Counted from the first letter of the stretch, positions 7,211 through 15,982 are shown. The stretch is DNA of 64,000 bases from Paraglaciecola algarum (GCF_021532655.1 NZ_JAKGAS010000013.1:1-64000), one strand, 5' to 3'. Notes: a model not told the origin generated them from the sequence alone. Made by a program: numbers and translations.

Positions 7211-9430
7211 TTACTTTAAATCAAAACGATCTAATTGCATCACTTTGACCCAAGCACTAATAAAATCATCAACAAACTTTTTATTAGCGTCGTCTGATGC
7301 ATAAACCTCAGCAATAGCACGTAATTCAGAGTTAGAGCCAAATATCAGATCAACTGGCGATGCCTGCCACTTTAACTGGCCCGACTCTCTATCATGTCCT
7401 TCATATAAACCTTCCATTGATTTTGCTTTAGTCCACACCGTAGACATATCTAATAGGTTTACAAAAAAGTCCTGACTTAACGCACCAGGTTGCTCAGTTA
7501 GTATACCCACTGACGAACTATCGTAATTGGCATTTAATACACGCATCCCACCTACTAACACTGTCATTTCTGGCACATTCAAACCTAACAAGTTAGCTTT
7601 ATCTACTAACATTTCAGCTGGTGACATATAGCTTTCGCCACTGTAATAGTTTCGGAAGCCATCTGCATGAGGTTTTAAATAATTAAAAGACTCTACATCT
7701 GTTTGCCCTTGTAAGGCGTCCACTCGGCCAGCCTTAAATGGCACAGACACTTTATGGCCTGCTTTTTTAGCTGCATCTTCAATAGCCACAGCTCCCGCTA
7801 ATACAATCACATCAGCCAAAGACACATTACGACTAGTTGACTCAGCATTGAATGAGTCTTTAACCGAACGTAACTTTGCTAGTACCTTTTTCAATTCAGT
7901 TGGGTTGTTCACGGCCCAGCTTACTTGAGGCTCGAGTTGAATTCGTGCACCATTAGCCCCACCACGCATGTCGGTTACCCTATGACTTGAAGCGGACGCC
8001 CAAGCAGTTCTAACCAGCTCATCATTGGATAGACCCAAATTTGATAATTGCTTTTTGAGTTCTGAAATATCTTTGTCAGTGATGATCTTGGATGAAACTT
8101 CTGGTAGAGGATCTTGCCATAACAACACTTCTGACGGCACTTCGCTACCCACATACCTTGCACGAGGCCCCATATCTCTGTGAGTTAATTTAAACCAGGC
8201 TTTGGCAAACGCTTTATCAAATTCTTCAGGGTTTGCTCTAAAACGATCTACCACTTTGCGAAAACTTGGATCTTCCTTCAATGCGATATCAGTTGTGAAC
8301 ATGATAGGAGCATGACGTTTGTTAGGAATGTGTGCATCGGGTACTAAAAAGGCAGCACTTTCATCATCAGGTATCCACTGTTTAGCTCCGGCTGGGCTTT
8401 TGGTTAATACCCAATTAAAATTAATTAGGTTGTCTAAATAATTAGATGACCATTGAGTGGGAGTAACCGTCCATGCACCTTCTAAACCACTGGTTGTTGT
8501 GTCAGCACCAACTCCCGAGCCACATTTATTTTTCCAACCAAGTCCTTGCTCTTCAATTGCTGCCGCTGCCGGCTCTGCGCCTACACATTCACTAGGCTTT
8601 TTAGCTCCGTGCGCTTTACCTAACGTATGACCCCCTGCAATTAAAGCTACAATTTCTTCATCATTCATCGCCATTCGGCCAAACGACATTCTAATGTCAT
8701 TAGCAGCAAGTAAAGGATCTGGTTTACCGTGAGGTCCTTCTGGATTGACATAAATCAAGCCCATTTCTACCGCAGCAAGAGGCCCTTTTAACTTACCTTT
8801 TTTGTCCCGACGTTTGTCATCAAGCATGGCGGTTTCTGGTCCCCAATAAACTAAGTCCGGCTCCCAATCATCAGTTCTACCACCAGCAAAGCCAAAAGTT
8901 TTGAATCCCATAGATTCAAGCGCAACGTTGCCCGATAACACCATTAAATCGGCCCAAGATAGATTACGGCCATACTTTTGTTTCACTGGCCATAATAAAC
9001 GCCTTGCTTTATCTAAATTTGCGTTGTCTGGCCAGCTATTTAGCGGATCGAAACGTTGCTGTCCCCCCGCAGCCCCACCGCGACCATCATTCACTCGGTA
9101 CACACCTGCACTGTGCCATGCCATTCTAATCATCAAAGGCCCATAATGCCCCCAGTCAGCAGGCCACCAGGCTTTGGAATCTTTTAGAGTAACTTCAATA
9201 TCCTGTTTTACTTGGTTCAAATTAAGGCCGGCAAAAGCTTGCGCATAATCAAATTGTTTTCCATAAGGGTTCGACTCTTCTCCATGTTGACGAAGGGGGC
9301 TTAAATTTAATTGTTCAGGCCACCAAAACTGATTCGTTTTGGCTTCATTTGCCTGTACTGACGTAGGTATTGTAATAGTACCTAACGCAACTGAAACAGC
9401 TACGATTAGTGAGCGTGATTGTTTTAACAT
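7211..9430 (-). CDS. katG: Catalase-peroxidase with an export signal
   Basis: A bifunctional heme catalase-peroxidase, about 739 residues. The distal Arg-Trp-His is in RMAWHSAGVYR; the Trp-Tyr-Met adduct partners are in that motif, LIYVNPEG and the downstream IRMSFGRM; the proximal His is in GGHTLGKAHG. A second, non-catalytic peroxidase domain follows. The frame is open 14 codons further, but AGGAA eight bases upstream fixes the start at 9430. This start gives MLKQSRSLIVAVSVALG...VQA, a cleavable Sec signal peptide, so the enzyme is probably periplasmic, as KatP-type enzymes are. It is divergent from oxyR. Confidence 0.96.
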   Translation of the reverse strand: MLKQSRSLIVAVSVALGTITIPTSVQANEAKTNQFWWPEQLNLSPLRQHGEESNPYGKQFDYAQAFAGLNLNQVKQDIEVTLKDSKAWWPADWGHYGPLMIRMAWHSAGVYRVNDGRGGAAGGQQRFDPLNSWPDNANLDKARRLLWPVKQKYGRNLSWADLMVLSGNVALESMGFKTFGFAGGRTDDWEPDLVYWGPETAMLDDKRRDKKGKLKGPLAAVEMGLIYVNPEGPHGKPDPLLAANDIRMSFGRMAMNDEEIVALIAGGHTLGKAHGAKKPSECVGAEPAAAAIEEQGLGWKNKCGSGVGADTTTSGLEGAWTVTPTQWSSNYLDNLINFNWVLTKSPAGAKQWIPDDESAAFLVPDAHIPNKRHAPIMFTTDIALKEDPSFRKVVDRFRANPEEFDKAFAKAWFKLTHRDMGPRARYVGSEVPSEVLLWQDPLPEVSSKIITDKDISELKKQLSNLGLSNDELVRTAWASASSHRVTDMRGGANGARIQLEPQVSWAVNNPTELKKVLAKLRSVKDSFNAESTSRNVSLADVIVLAGAVAIEDAAKKAGHKVSVPFKAGRVDALQGQTDVESFNYLKPHADGFRNYYSGESYMSPAEMLVDKANLLGLNVPEMTVLVGGMRVLNANYDSSSVGILTEQPGALSQDFFVNLLDMSTVWTKAKSMEGLYEGHDRESGQLKWQASPVDLIFGSNSELRAIAEVYASDDANKKFVDDFISAWVKVMQLDRFDLK

Positions 9431-9480
9431 TTTATGTTCCTCATTCTTTCGTGCATGAAAATGTGTGCACAAATAAGCTT

Positions 9481-9542
9481 AGAAGTGAGATATGTTTATT
9501 AACAATTAATTAAATTGAAGATAATCTTCTGTTTTACAGAAG
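9481..9542 (-). promoter_or_regulatory. katG promoter region with palindromic OxyR-like site
   Basis: Contains a perfect palindrome, CTTCTGT TTT ACAGAAG (9526-9542), then on the minus strand TTCAATTTAATTAA and ACATATCTCACTTCTAAGC. The second and third blocks match the ahpC upstream region. It lies in the intergenic region shared with oxyR, so it may serve both genes. Confidence 0.5.
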
Positions 9543-9706
9543 TTAGTGATTAATATCCTAAATTGTCTTGTTACTCCTTAATTTATGAGAACTTTAATTG
9601 TTTTGAAGGTGTTCTTATAAAATATGCAAAAGGGAATAAAAGTTAGTTAATCCTAAATAAGTTGTTAAGATCAAGATCAGGTTTAATAAAACTACTCGTG
9701 AATAAT

Positions 9707-10609
9707 ATGGTCTCCCTTAAACAATTGCATTACGCCTTAGCCATTGAAAAAACCTTACATTTCAAAAAGGCCGCAGAAATATGCAATGTTTCCCAGTCAG
9801 CATTAAGCACTGCCATTAATGAATTAGAAAAACAACTTGGTTTTGCTATTTTTGAACGTAATAACAAACAAGTCTTGGTAACAGATGAAGGCCGACCAAT
9901 TCTTGAAAAAGCCAAAAAAGTCAAATTGGAGTATGACGAGTTATTGCAGCTGTCTAGAAGCAATAAACAGCCTTTCTCCAGTCCTATGACAATAGGCATT
10001 ATCCCGACTATTGGCCCTTACCTATTGCCCAAGGTTTTACCAGAAGTAAGAAAACAATATCCCAACTTCAAATTAAGAATTATTGAAGACCAATCCCATG
10101 TATTGGTGGAAAAAGTCAGAATAGGCGAGATAGATACCGCTATTTTAGCCTTACCTTACCCAATAGAAGGGTTAATGAGTTTTGACTTTTGGCAAGAAGA
10201 CTTTTATTGGGTTTGCCATAAAGATGAATGCCCAACAAGAGTAAAGGAGATTACTAGCGAAGAGCTAGAAATTGATAAATTAATGCTGTTAAAAGATGGC
10301 CATTGTTTAAAAGAACATGCTCTAGCCGCCTGTAGCTTGCAAAACAAAAAACAAGATTCAGATTTTGACTCGGCTAGCTTGCATACTCTTATACAAATGG
10401 TGGCGGGGAAAATGGGCACTACCCTAGTGCCGCAAATGGCGCTAGATCAGCTCACTCATAATGAATCTGAATTAAGAGCCATACATTTAAACGAACCAGG
10501 GCCACATAGAACTATTTCGCTAATCATCAGACCTAACTATGTTCGAACTAATGAATTAACTACTTTAAAAACTATTTTTACTCAACAATTAACGAGCAAA
10601 TGTAAATAA
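9707..10609 (+). CDS. oxyR: Hydrogen peroxide-inducible LysR-family activator
   Basis: A LysR-type regulator that activates antioxidant genes when H2O2 forms an intramolecular disulfide. The N-terminal helix-turn-helix (FKKAAEICNVSQSALSTAI) and C-terminal effector domain are complete. The redox pair appears as GHCLKEHALAAC, Cys 200 and 209 from the chosen start, matching E. coli C199/C208. The frame extends 15 codons upstream to a TTG, but the ATG at 9707 aligns with the usual N-terminus. It is divergent from katG, and probably controls katG, ahpC and ahpF. Confidence 0.93.
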   Translation: MVSLKQLHYALAIEKTLHFKKAAEICNVSQSALSTAINELEKQLGFAIFERNNKQVLVTDEGRPILEKAKKVKLEYDELLQLSRSNKQPFSSPMTIGIIPTIGPYLLPKVLPEVRKQYPNFKLRIIEDQSHVLVEKVRIGEIDTAILALPYPIEGLMSFDFWQEDFYWVCHKDECPTRVKEITSEELEIDKLMLLKDGHCLKEHALAACSLQNKKQDSDFDSASLHTLIQMVAGKMGTTLVPQMALDQLTHNESELRAIHLNEPGPHRTISLIIRPNYVRTNELTTLKTIFTQQLTSKCK

Positions 10610-10715
10610 TTAGAATGCTTTAGTTTTATGGAAGCATATTATTAAAACAATCGAATTTTCTAACTTATTGATAAAAGGCATTATAAATATGTCTTAACTA
10701 ATCAAGGAAATTCCA

Positions 10716-10835
10716 ATGACACAAATAATAAATCAAGTAAAACTAGTGCTTCGCCCAAATACCACTAAAAAAGAAACGCTAAACTGTAATTATCCAAACA
10801 ATTATTATGGTGATCAATATTGTCAAAAACGATGA
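10716..10835 (+). CDS. Small protein of 39 residues, unknown function
   Basis: Begins MTQIINQVKLVLRPN and ends with a Tyr/Asn/Cys-rich tail (NYYGDQYCQKR). AAGGAAA lies seven bases before the ATG and a clear terminator follows 28 bp after the stop, so it looks like a free-standing short gene. There are two cysteines, no membrane segment and no domain I recognise. It occupies most of an otherwise empty 450-bp gap. Expression is inferred only from the ribosome site and terminator. Confidence 0.55.
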   Translation: MTQIINQVKLVLRPNTTKKETLNCNYPNNYYGDQYCQKR

Positions 10836-10862
10836 ATCCCATACTAAACCCTATCACTCAAT

Positions 10863-10894
10863 AAAACCGTCTTTGCTTGACGGTTTTAGTTTTT
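10863..10894 (+). terminator. Terminator of the 39-residue gene
   Basis: Perfect 9-bp arms AAAACCGTC (10863-10871) and GACGGTTTT (10879-10887) around TTTGCTT, followed by AGTTTTT. Confidence 0.82.
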
Positions 10895-11063
10895 AACTAA
10901 ATATTTGTATATTTCACCAACCTTTGTGCTTTTCTTAACGACTAATGATTAACAGTTTTGAATATTTGTAATATTTTCAATTACTTAAACTCTGGCACAT
11001 TACCTGCCTTAAGTAGAAGGTTATTTACAAACAACACAAATTAATCATAATTAAAGGGAAAAC

Positions 11064-11759
11064 ATGAAACATTCACGCTTAACATTAACCGCAATTATTA
11101 TTGCCACTGCAATTAGTACCTCAGGATGCATTATTCATGTAGGTGCTCACGAAAACGATAACAATCAGCACCGCGCCAATAAACACCAGTCCCACGATAC
11201 TGTATTTGGTGGTATAGATATTAAAGAACACCAGCATGTGAAAAACTTATCTTCAGTTAATGGTGGCATTGATTTAGCTAACGGTGTGACGGCAAAAAAT
11301 GTTGAAACGGTAAACGGTGGTATTGATATTGGCCGTAACGTAACTATAAAAAGCGCTTCAACAGTCAATGGTGGAATTGACGCCAAATCAAACCTTAACG
11401 TTGAAAAAGACCTGAGCACTGTCAATGGCGGGATACGTTTAAGTGAAAACTCGAGTGTTGGTAAGGATGTATCAACCGTCAACGGAGAAATTACGTTAAT
11501 TGGCACGACAGTTGGCGCCCAAGTCAAAACCGTAAACGGCGACATTAAAATATTAAATAACTCGGTCGTGGAAGGCGATATTGTGTATGAAAACAACAAT
11601 AAAGATTCTTGGTGGAAAAACAGCGAAGACTCATTACCCACTTTACGAATAGACAACAGCTCTCAAGTTCTTGGCCGCATTATCCTCGAACGCAGAGTAA
11701 TATTAGAGGTTGAAGATGACGCATTACTTGAAAAAGTAGAACGTCGATATAGTCAGTAG
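11064..11759 (+). CDS. Lipoprotein with repeated NGGID beta-helix-like motif
   Basis: 231 residues with a lipoprotein signal ending in STSGC (C22 lipidated). From about residue 48 the chain repeats a unit of roughly 20 residues containing VNGGIDL, VNGGIDI, VNGGIDA, VNGGIRL, VNGEITL and VNGDIKI. This regular pattern is expected of a short right-handed beta-helix or polymer-forming protein, as in bactofilin-like and DUF4097-like proteins. A charged C-terminal part (RIILERRVILEVEDD) ends it. AAAGGGAAAAC precedes the ATG. Both neighbours on the minus strand face away, so it is a single gene. Function is unknown; an envelope scaffold is a guess. Confidence 0.75.
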   Translation: MKHSRLTLTAIIIATAISTSGCIIHVGAHENDNNQHRANKHQSHDTVFGGIDIKEHQHVKNLSSVNGGIDLANGVTAKNVETVNGGIDIGRNVTIKSASTVNGGIDAKSNLNVEKDLSTVNGGIRLSENSSVGKDVSTVNGEITLIGTTVGAQVKTVNGDIKILNNSVVEGDIVYENNNKDSWWKNSEDSLPTLRIDNSSQVLGRIILERRVILEVEDDALLEKVERRYSQ

Positions 11760-11865
11760 CCTATGTAACAGCTAAGTCGCATACTCATACACGAGTTAGT
11801 TAACCAGTACTTTAACTAACTCATTTATCTTTTCTAAAACACTTCAAAAGTATCCGCAACTTAGC

Positions 11866-12966
11866 TTAGGTAATATGCGCACCTTGCGTTCCTACATAAA
11901 CTGAATAAATAGATTGGCTTGCTGTCATAAACAATCGGTTTCTATGCTCCCCTCCAAAACACAAATTAGAACAAATTTCTGGCAGTTTGATTAAACCTAT
12001 ACGATCTCCGTTTGGTGCAAAAATATGCACTCCGTCAAACCCCTCGCCAGCCCAACCAGCACTTGACCAAATATTGCCGTGAATATCTGCACGAATACCG
12101 TCGGCTCCACCTTTTTTACCATCAAACTGCATAGTGGCAAAGGTTTTTCCATTTTTTAACCTAGTACCATCTATATCCCACACACGTATTAAACTTGTAC
12201 TTGCCCCTGAGTCAGATACATACAATTTTTTGTAGTCATGAGAAAAACACAATCCATTTGGTTTGACCAAGTCTTCTGTTAGCTTAGTTACTTTACCGTT
12301 CTGCCCGTCTATACGAAATATCGCTTCTTTTTGATAGGGTTGCGATGAACCAGTATTGGCTTTGGTGCCTTCATACCAGCCTAAAGAGCCATAACCAGGA
12401 TCTGTAAACCAAATACTGCCATCATTAGGATGTACCACCACATCGTTAGGCGCATTGTAAGATTTGTCACCAAAAGAATCAGTTAACACCGTAACACTTC
12501 CATCGTGTTCATAACGCACTACTCTTCTTTGCAGATGTTCACAAGCAATTTGTCTACCTTGAAAATCAAAGGTATTGCCATTGCTATTATTTGAAGGTTT
12601 ACGAAAATTACGCGACACATGATCATCTTCTTCGATGTATCTAAGTTGTTCGTCTGAAGGGATATCGCTCCAAAGCAAATAACGACCTACGGCATTCCAA
12701 GCAGGCCCTTCAGCCCAGCGCATGCCAGTGTAGATTCGCTCAATTGCAGCGTTACCCACTTTATAAGTGAATCGTTTATCTAGGGCTACAACATCAGGCT
12801 CCGGGTAGCGAATAGGAGCAGCACCAGGTAAATAACGGCTGGCATCTTGTGCATGAGAGCCAAAACTTGCAGATAATAATCCAACTGAGGTGGCGGCAAT
12901 TTGTTTGACGAATTGTCTTCTAGAAGGATTATTGGTGTTTTGGCTTAACTTAATGTCATTTTTCAT
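11866..12966 (-). CDS. Tat-exported SMP-30/gluconolactonase-like protein
   Basis: A 366-residue six-bladed beta-propeller of the SMP-30/gluconolactonase/LRE family, which hydrolyses sugar lactones with a divalent metal. SRRQFVKQIAATSVGLLSASF near the N-terminus is a twin-arginine signal, so the protein is periplasmic. Visible propeller motifs include EGPAW (first blade, metal-binding Glu), APNDVVVHPNDGSIWFTDPGYG and KPNGLCFSHD with YVSDSG, giving the usual Glu, Asn and Asp ligands. It could open lactones made by the Tat-exported oxidoreductase at 2479-3570, though the genes lie 8 kb apart. No operon partner. Confidence 0.85.
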   Translation of the reverse strand: MKNDIKLSQNTNNPSRRQFVKQIAATSVGLLSASFGSHAQDASRYLPGAAPIRYPEPDVVALDKRFTYKVGNAAIERIYTGMRWAEGPAWNAVGRYLLWSDIPSDEQLRYIEEDDHVSRNFRKPSNNSNGNTFDFQGRQIACEHLQRRVVRYEHDGSVTVLTDSFGDKSYNAPNDVVVHPNDGSIWFTDPGYGSLGWYEGTKANTGSSQPYQKEAIFRIDGQNGKVTKLTEDLVKPNGLCFSHDYKKLYVSDSGASTSLIRVWDIDGTRLKNGKTFATMQFDGKKGGADGIRADIHGNIWSSAGWAGEGFDGVHIFAPNGDRIGLIKLPEICSNLCFGGEHRNRLFMTASQSIYSVYVGTQGAHIT

Positions 12967-13137
12967 CTTGCTTTAGATCACTATAATTAATTTAACCCCA
13001 CTTTACCTAGGGCAAAAATAATAAGCAAAAGTCGCAAATAAAATAACTAAAAATCACAAGGCAAAAAATAAATTCAAGTAGAATTAAAACAAAACCCAAC
13101 TTCAACGAAATTAGGCTTATTAGGTCAGAGTGTAAAT

Positions 13138-14016
13138 TTAAGGTTTAGTCATTCTAATAATCACCCTACGGTTTTTACCTCGCGTGGTTTCATTAATATT
13201 CGGTGAAATATGGCGTCTTTCACCGTGTCCCGTCACCTCAATCCGATCTGGCGCTACGCCCATCGAACGAAAGAAGTCTTTAATTTCCACAGCTCGCCTA
13301 ATAGAAACTTGCTTGTTAATTGCTCTACCGCCATAACTATCGGTGTAACCGTCAAGTAGAACAAGCTCCAAATCTGTGTCTTCTTTTAGGTATTCGCCTA
13401 TCATAGCTAAACGTTTTTGCGAGTACTTAGTCAAAACAGTATTATTAAACTGATAAGTTAAGGTTGTGTAGGCAATATCTTGAAAGCTGTATGGTAGTAG
13501 GTTAGCAACACATTCAGCAAATTCGGTGTAAGGCTGAGCAAAGTTACTAGCATTTAGACCAACCGATACTCTGTCGTATTGGTTGTACCAATCTTGATAA
13601 TATATAGTTGGCCAGAACCCTTTCTCAAGTTCAGACAACATAGTCCATGCTGCTTGTTCGGGTAAATCACCATCATATTGTTTACGAATGGTCATATCAG
13701 CAATGGCTCTTTGCACTTGCCCTGGCATCCATTTTGGAGGCACAGAGTACACTGCTGCGACACCATATGATTTAGGCAAACGCAACATGTCTAACTCAAA
13801 TTCCATATTTAACTGCTTCGAAGCAAAACTGGTAAACATGGCCTCACCATATCCTGGTAAAGCATGACTTAAGGTGCATTGCAGACGATTTTTTTGTTTA
13901 AGTTGCCATTCTGAATTTTCAACTTTTGCCACATATTGGCGTAACGCTGCCGAACCACTGATCGTCCAAACACTCATACTAAAACACAGAAAAACTCTGA
14001 ATAATTTTGTTATCAT
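13138..14016 (-). CDS. motY: Sodium-driven flagellar motor T-ring protein MotY
   Basis: A 292-residue periplasmic protein with a signal peptide (cleavage near SGSAALRQYVA). The N-terminal MotX-binding domain starts RQYVAKVENSEWQ, and the C-terminal OmpA-like peptidoglycan-binding domain shows LDGYTDSYGG, NKQVSIRRAVEIKDFF and ENRR-type NRRVIIRM. MotX and MotY form the T ring around the Na+ stator of polar flagella. The divergent rnt gene is the arrangement known from Vibrio and Alteromonadales, which supports the call. Confidence 0.9.
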   Translation of the reverse strand: MITKLFRVFLCFSMSVWTISGSAALRQYVAKVENSEWQLKQKNRLQCTLSHALPGYGEAMFTSFASKQLNMEFELDMLRLPKSYGVAAVYSVPPKWMPGQVQRAIADMTIRKQYDGDLPEQAAWTMLSELEKGFWPTIYYQDWYNQYDRVSVGLNASNFAQPYTEFAECVANLLPYSFQDIAYTTLTYQFNNTVLTKYSQKRLAMIGEYLKEDTDLELVLLDGYTDSYGGRAINKQVSIRRAVEIKDFFRSMGVAPDRIEVTGHGERRHISPNINETTRGKNRRVIIRMTKP

Positions 14017-14186
14017 AAATAAACAGCCCCCGCTTAATATGTGATATCGACAATATTAACTAAACACTTAAGCGTAGAATCATAATTTATTTAAATATTT
14101 ATTTCTCTAGGATAGTTAAGTTAAGAGGTGGCGTTGATAATAGAACCTTGCGATAATTAGCTTACTAGTTCATTTGTTAGGTTTCC

Positions 14187-14816
14187 ATGACAGATTCATT
14201 TAAATTAAAAAATCGTTTTAGAGGGTATTTCCCAGTTGTTGTTGATGTTGAAACCGCAGGGTTCAACGCTAAAACCGATGCCTTATTAGAAATTGCAGCG
14301 GTCACCACCAAAATGGATGAAAATGGTTTTATTTATCCAGACAAAACCTTTCATTATCACGTTAATCCTTTTGAAGGAGCCAATCTAGAAAAGGCTGCTT
14401 TAGAGTTTAATGGTATAGATCCATACTGTGCTTTACGTGGCGCTTTGGACGAAACTGAAGCGATGAAAGATTTATGTAAAAACATACGTAAAGAACAAAA
14501 AGCAGCGGATTGCCAACGCTCAGTAATCGTCGCTCACAATGCTGCTTTCGATCAGGGCTTTGTCAATGCTGCTATCGAACGTAGTCATATAAAACGCAGC
14601 CCTTTTCACCCTTTTGTGTCTTTTGATACCACCTCCTTGGCTGGATTAGCCTTAGGTCAAACTGTATTAGTAAAAGCTTGTATGGCTGCTGGCATTGCAT
14701 TTGATCAAAAGGAAGCCCATTCTGCTCTATACGACACTGAACGCACTGCAGAGCTATTTTGTTACATTGTGAATAAATGGCAAAGTTTAGGCGGGACTAT
14801 TCCAGAAATCAGTTAA
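14187..14816 (+). CDS. rnt: Ribonuclease T
   Basis: A DEDDh 3'-to-5' exoribonuclease that trims tRNA CCA ends and stable RNA 3' ends. 209 residues. DVETAGF (D20, E22) is the first catalytic motif, IVAHNAAFDQGF supplies the second Asp, and AHSALYDTERTA the His and last Asp. The basic patches of the family are present. Divergent from motY; a strong bidirectional terminator lies downstream. Confidence 0.95.
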   Translation: MTDSFKLKNRFRGYFPVVVDVETAGFNAKTDALLEIAAVTTKMDENGFIYPDKTFHYHVNPFEGANLEKAALEFNGIDPYCALRGALDETEAMKDLCKNIRKEQKAADCQRSVIVAHNAAFDQGFVNAAIERSHIKRSPFHPFVSFDTTSLAGLALGQTVLVKACMAAGIAFDQKEAHSALYDTERTAELFCYIVNKWQSLGGTIPEIS

Positions 14817-14858
14817 TTTCGAACTACAACAACTTTTTATCGCCATAAGACAGACACA

Positions 14859-14896
14859 AAAAAACCGCAGTCATTTTACAATAACTGCGGTTTTTT
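14859..14896. terminator. Bidirectional terminator between rnt and the peroxiredoxin gene
   Basis: Perfect 13-bp arms AAAAAACCGCAGT and ACTGCGGTTTTTT around 12 bases, with A/T tracts on both sides, between convergent genes. Confidence 0.88.
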
Positions 14897-14931
14897 ATTT
14901 AATACCTTTCTAGCTAAAAGAGTACTGATAC

Positions 14932-15537
14932 TTAAAGGTCGTCAGCATTCTCAGCAAGATAACTAGCAACACCAGCTGGGCTTGCATCCATACCTTTTGA
15001 ACCTTCCTGCCAACCAGCAGGACAAACTTCACCGTGCTCTTCGTGGAAGTTTAATGCATCAACCATACGTAACATTTCATCAATATTACGACCTAAAGGT
15101 AAATCGTTCACTACTTGGTGACGAACCACGCCTTCTTTATCAATTAAGAAAGAACCACGGAAAGCAACACCAGCATCTGGATGCTCAACATCATAAGCCT
15201 GACAAATGTCATGCTTAACGTCAGCAACAAGAGCATATTTAACTGGGCCAATACCGCCGTCGTTAATTGGAGTATTACGCCATGCGTTGTGGCTGAATTG
15301 AGAATCAATAGATACACCAATTACTTCTACGCCACGCTTTTTGAACTCGTCGTAACGTTTGTCAAAAGCGATTAACTCTGAAGGACATACAAATGTAAAA
15401 TCTAGAGGATAGAAAAACAATACTGCTGCTTTACCCTTGATGGCTTCGCTAAGGGTAAAACTATCTACAATTTCACCGCTTCCAAGTACTGCAGCTGCAG
15501 TAAAATCTGGTGCTGGACGACTAACTAAAACACTCAT
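14932..15537 (-). CDS. Second typical 2-Cys peroxiredoxin (AhpC/TSA family)
   Basis: A 201-residue thiol peroxidase. Peroxidatic C51 lies in FVCPSE and resolving C172 in EVCPAGW. It is only moderately similar to AhpC at 6429-6992 and belongs to the branch usually reduced by thioredoxin (TsaA/Prx1-like), since no AhpF partner is adjacent. It lies head to head with bfd across 230 bp, suggesting a link to iron or oxidative stress. Confidence 0.92.
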   Translation of the reverse strand: MSVLVSRPAPDFTAAAVLGSGEIVDSFTLSEAIKGKAAVLFFYPLDFTFVCPSELIAFDKRYDEFKKRGVEVIGVSIDSQFSHNAWRNTPINDGGIGPVKYALVADVKHDICQAYDVEHPDAGVAFRGSFLIDKEGVVRHQVVNDLPLGRNIDEMLRMVDALNFHEEHGEVCPAGWQEGSKGMDASPAGVASYLAENADDL

Positions 15538-15722
15538 GTATTTCTCCGACTCGTTAAGTTTAAGGTTGACAGAAATTAAAATTAATTCTGCTCTTCAAAT
15601 AAATTATTAAACATTAGACATATAAGTACAGATAAGCAAAAAACAATGCTTGGAGTACAAATATTCCGAATAAATTTCTTTTGTGCACATAAATGAATCG
15701 ATCTAACTCTTGATCTTTATGT

Positions 15723-15737
15723 GAATAACAATTATTC
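15723..15737 (+). promoter_or_regulatory. Fur-box-like palindrome upstream of bfd
   Basis: GAATAA CAA TTATTC is a perfect palindrome with flanks resembling the Fur consensus (alternating GATAAT/ATTATC units). It lies 30 bp before bfd, a classic Fur target induced by iron shortage. Called by similarity only. Confidence 0.5.
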
Positions 15738-15767
15738 TTATTTACATCAATATTACTAAGGTTATTT

Positions 15768-15962
15768 ATGTACGTTTGTTTGTGTCACGGCATTACAGAT
15801 AAAATGATTAAACAGGCTGTCCTAGAAGACGGTGTGGGTAATATGCGTGAACTTAAAAATAACTTAGGTGTAGGCTCTAAGTGTGGGACCTGTGTTCAAC
15901 TAGCGCAAAGTATCATAGACACCACAATTTACGATGAGTCTTTATTTAAAGAAGTCTGTTAA
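15768..15962 (+). CDS. bfd: Bacterioferritin-associated ferredoxin
   Basis: A 64-residue [2Fe-2S] protein. Ligands C4, C6, C39 and C42 (YVCLCHG and KCGTCV) have the Bfd spacing. Bfd gives electrons to bacterioferritin to release stored iron. No bfr gene is in the window. Fur-like palindrome upstream and terminator downstream make it a single-gene unit. Confidence 0.93.
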   Translation: MYVCLCHGITDKMIKQAVLEDGVGNMRELKNNLGVGSKCGTCVQLAQSIIDTTIYDESLFKEVC

Positions 15963-15982
15963 TTATCCAAATTTATTATTAG

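Noticed and set aside
11165..11656. Minus-strand 163-codon frame opposite the NGGID lipoprotein
   Set aside because: Its repeats (IPPLTV and the like) are the mirror of the lipoprotein repeats, and there is no ribosome site. The plus-strand frame has a lipobox and a good ribosome site.
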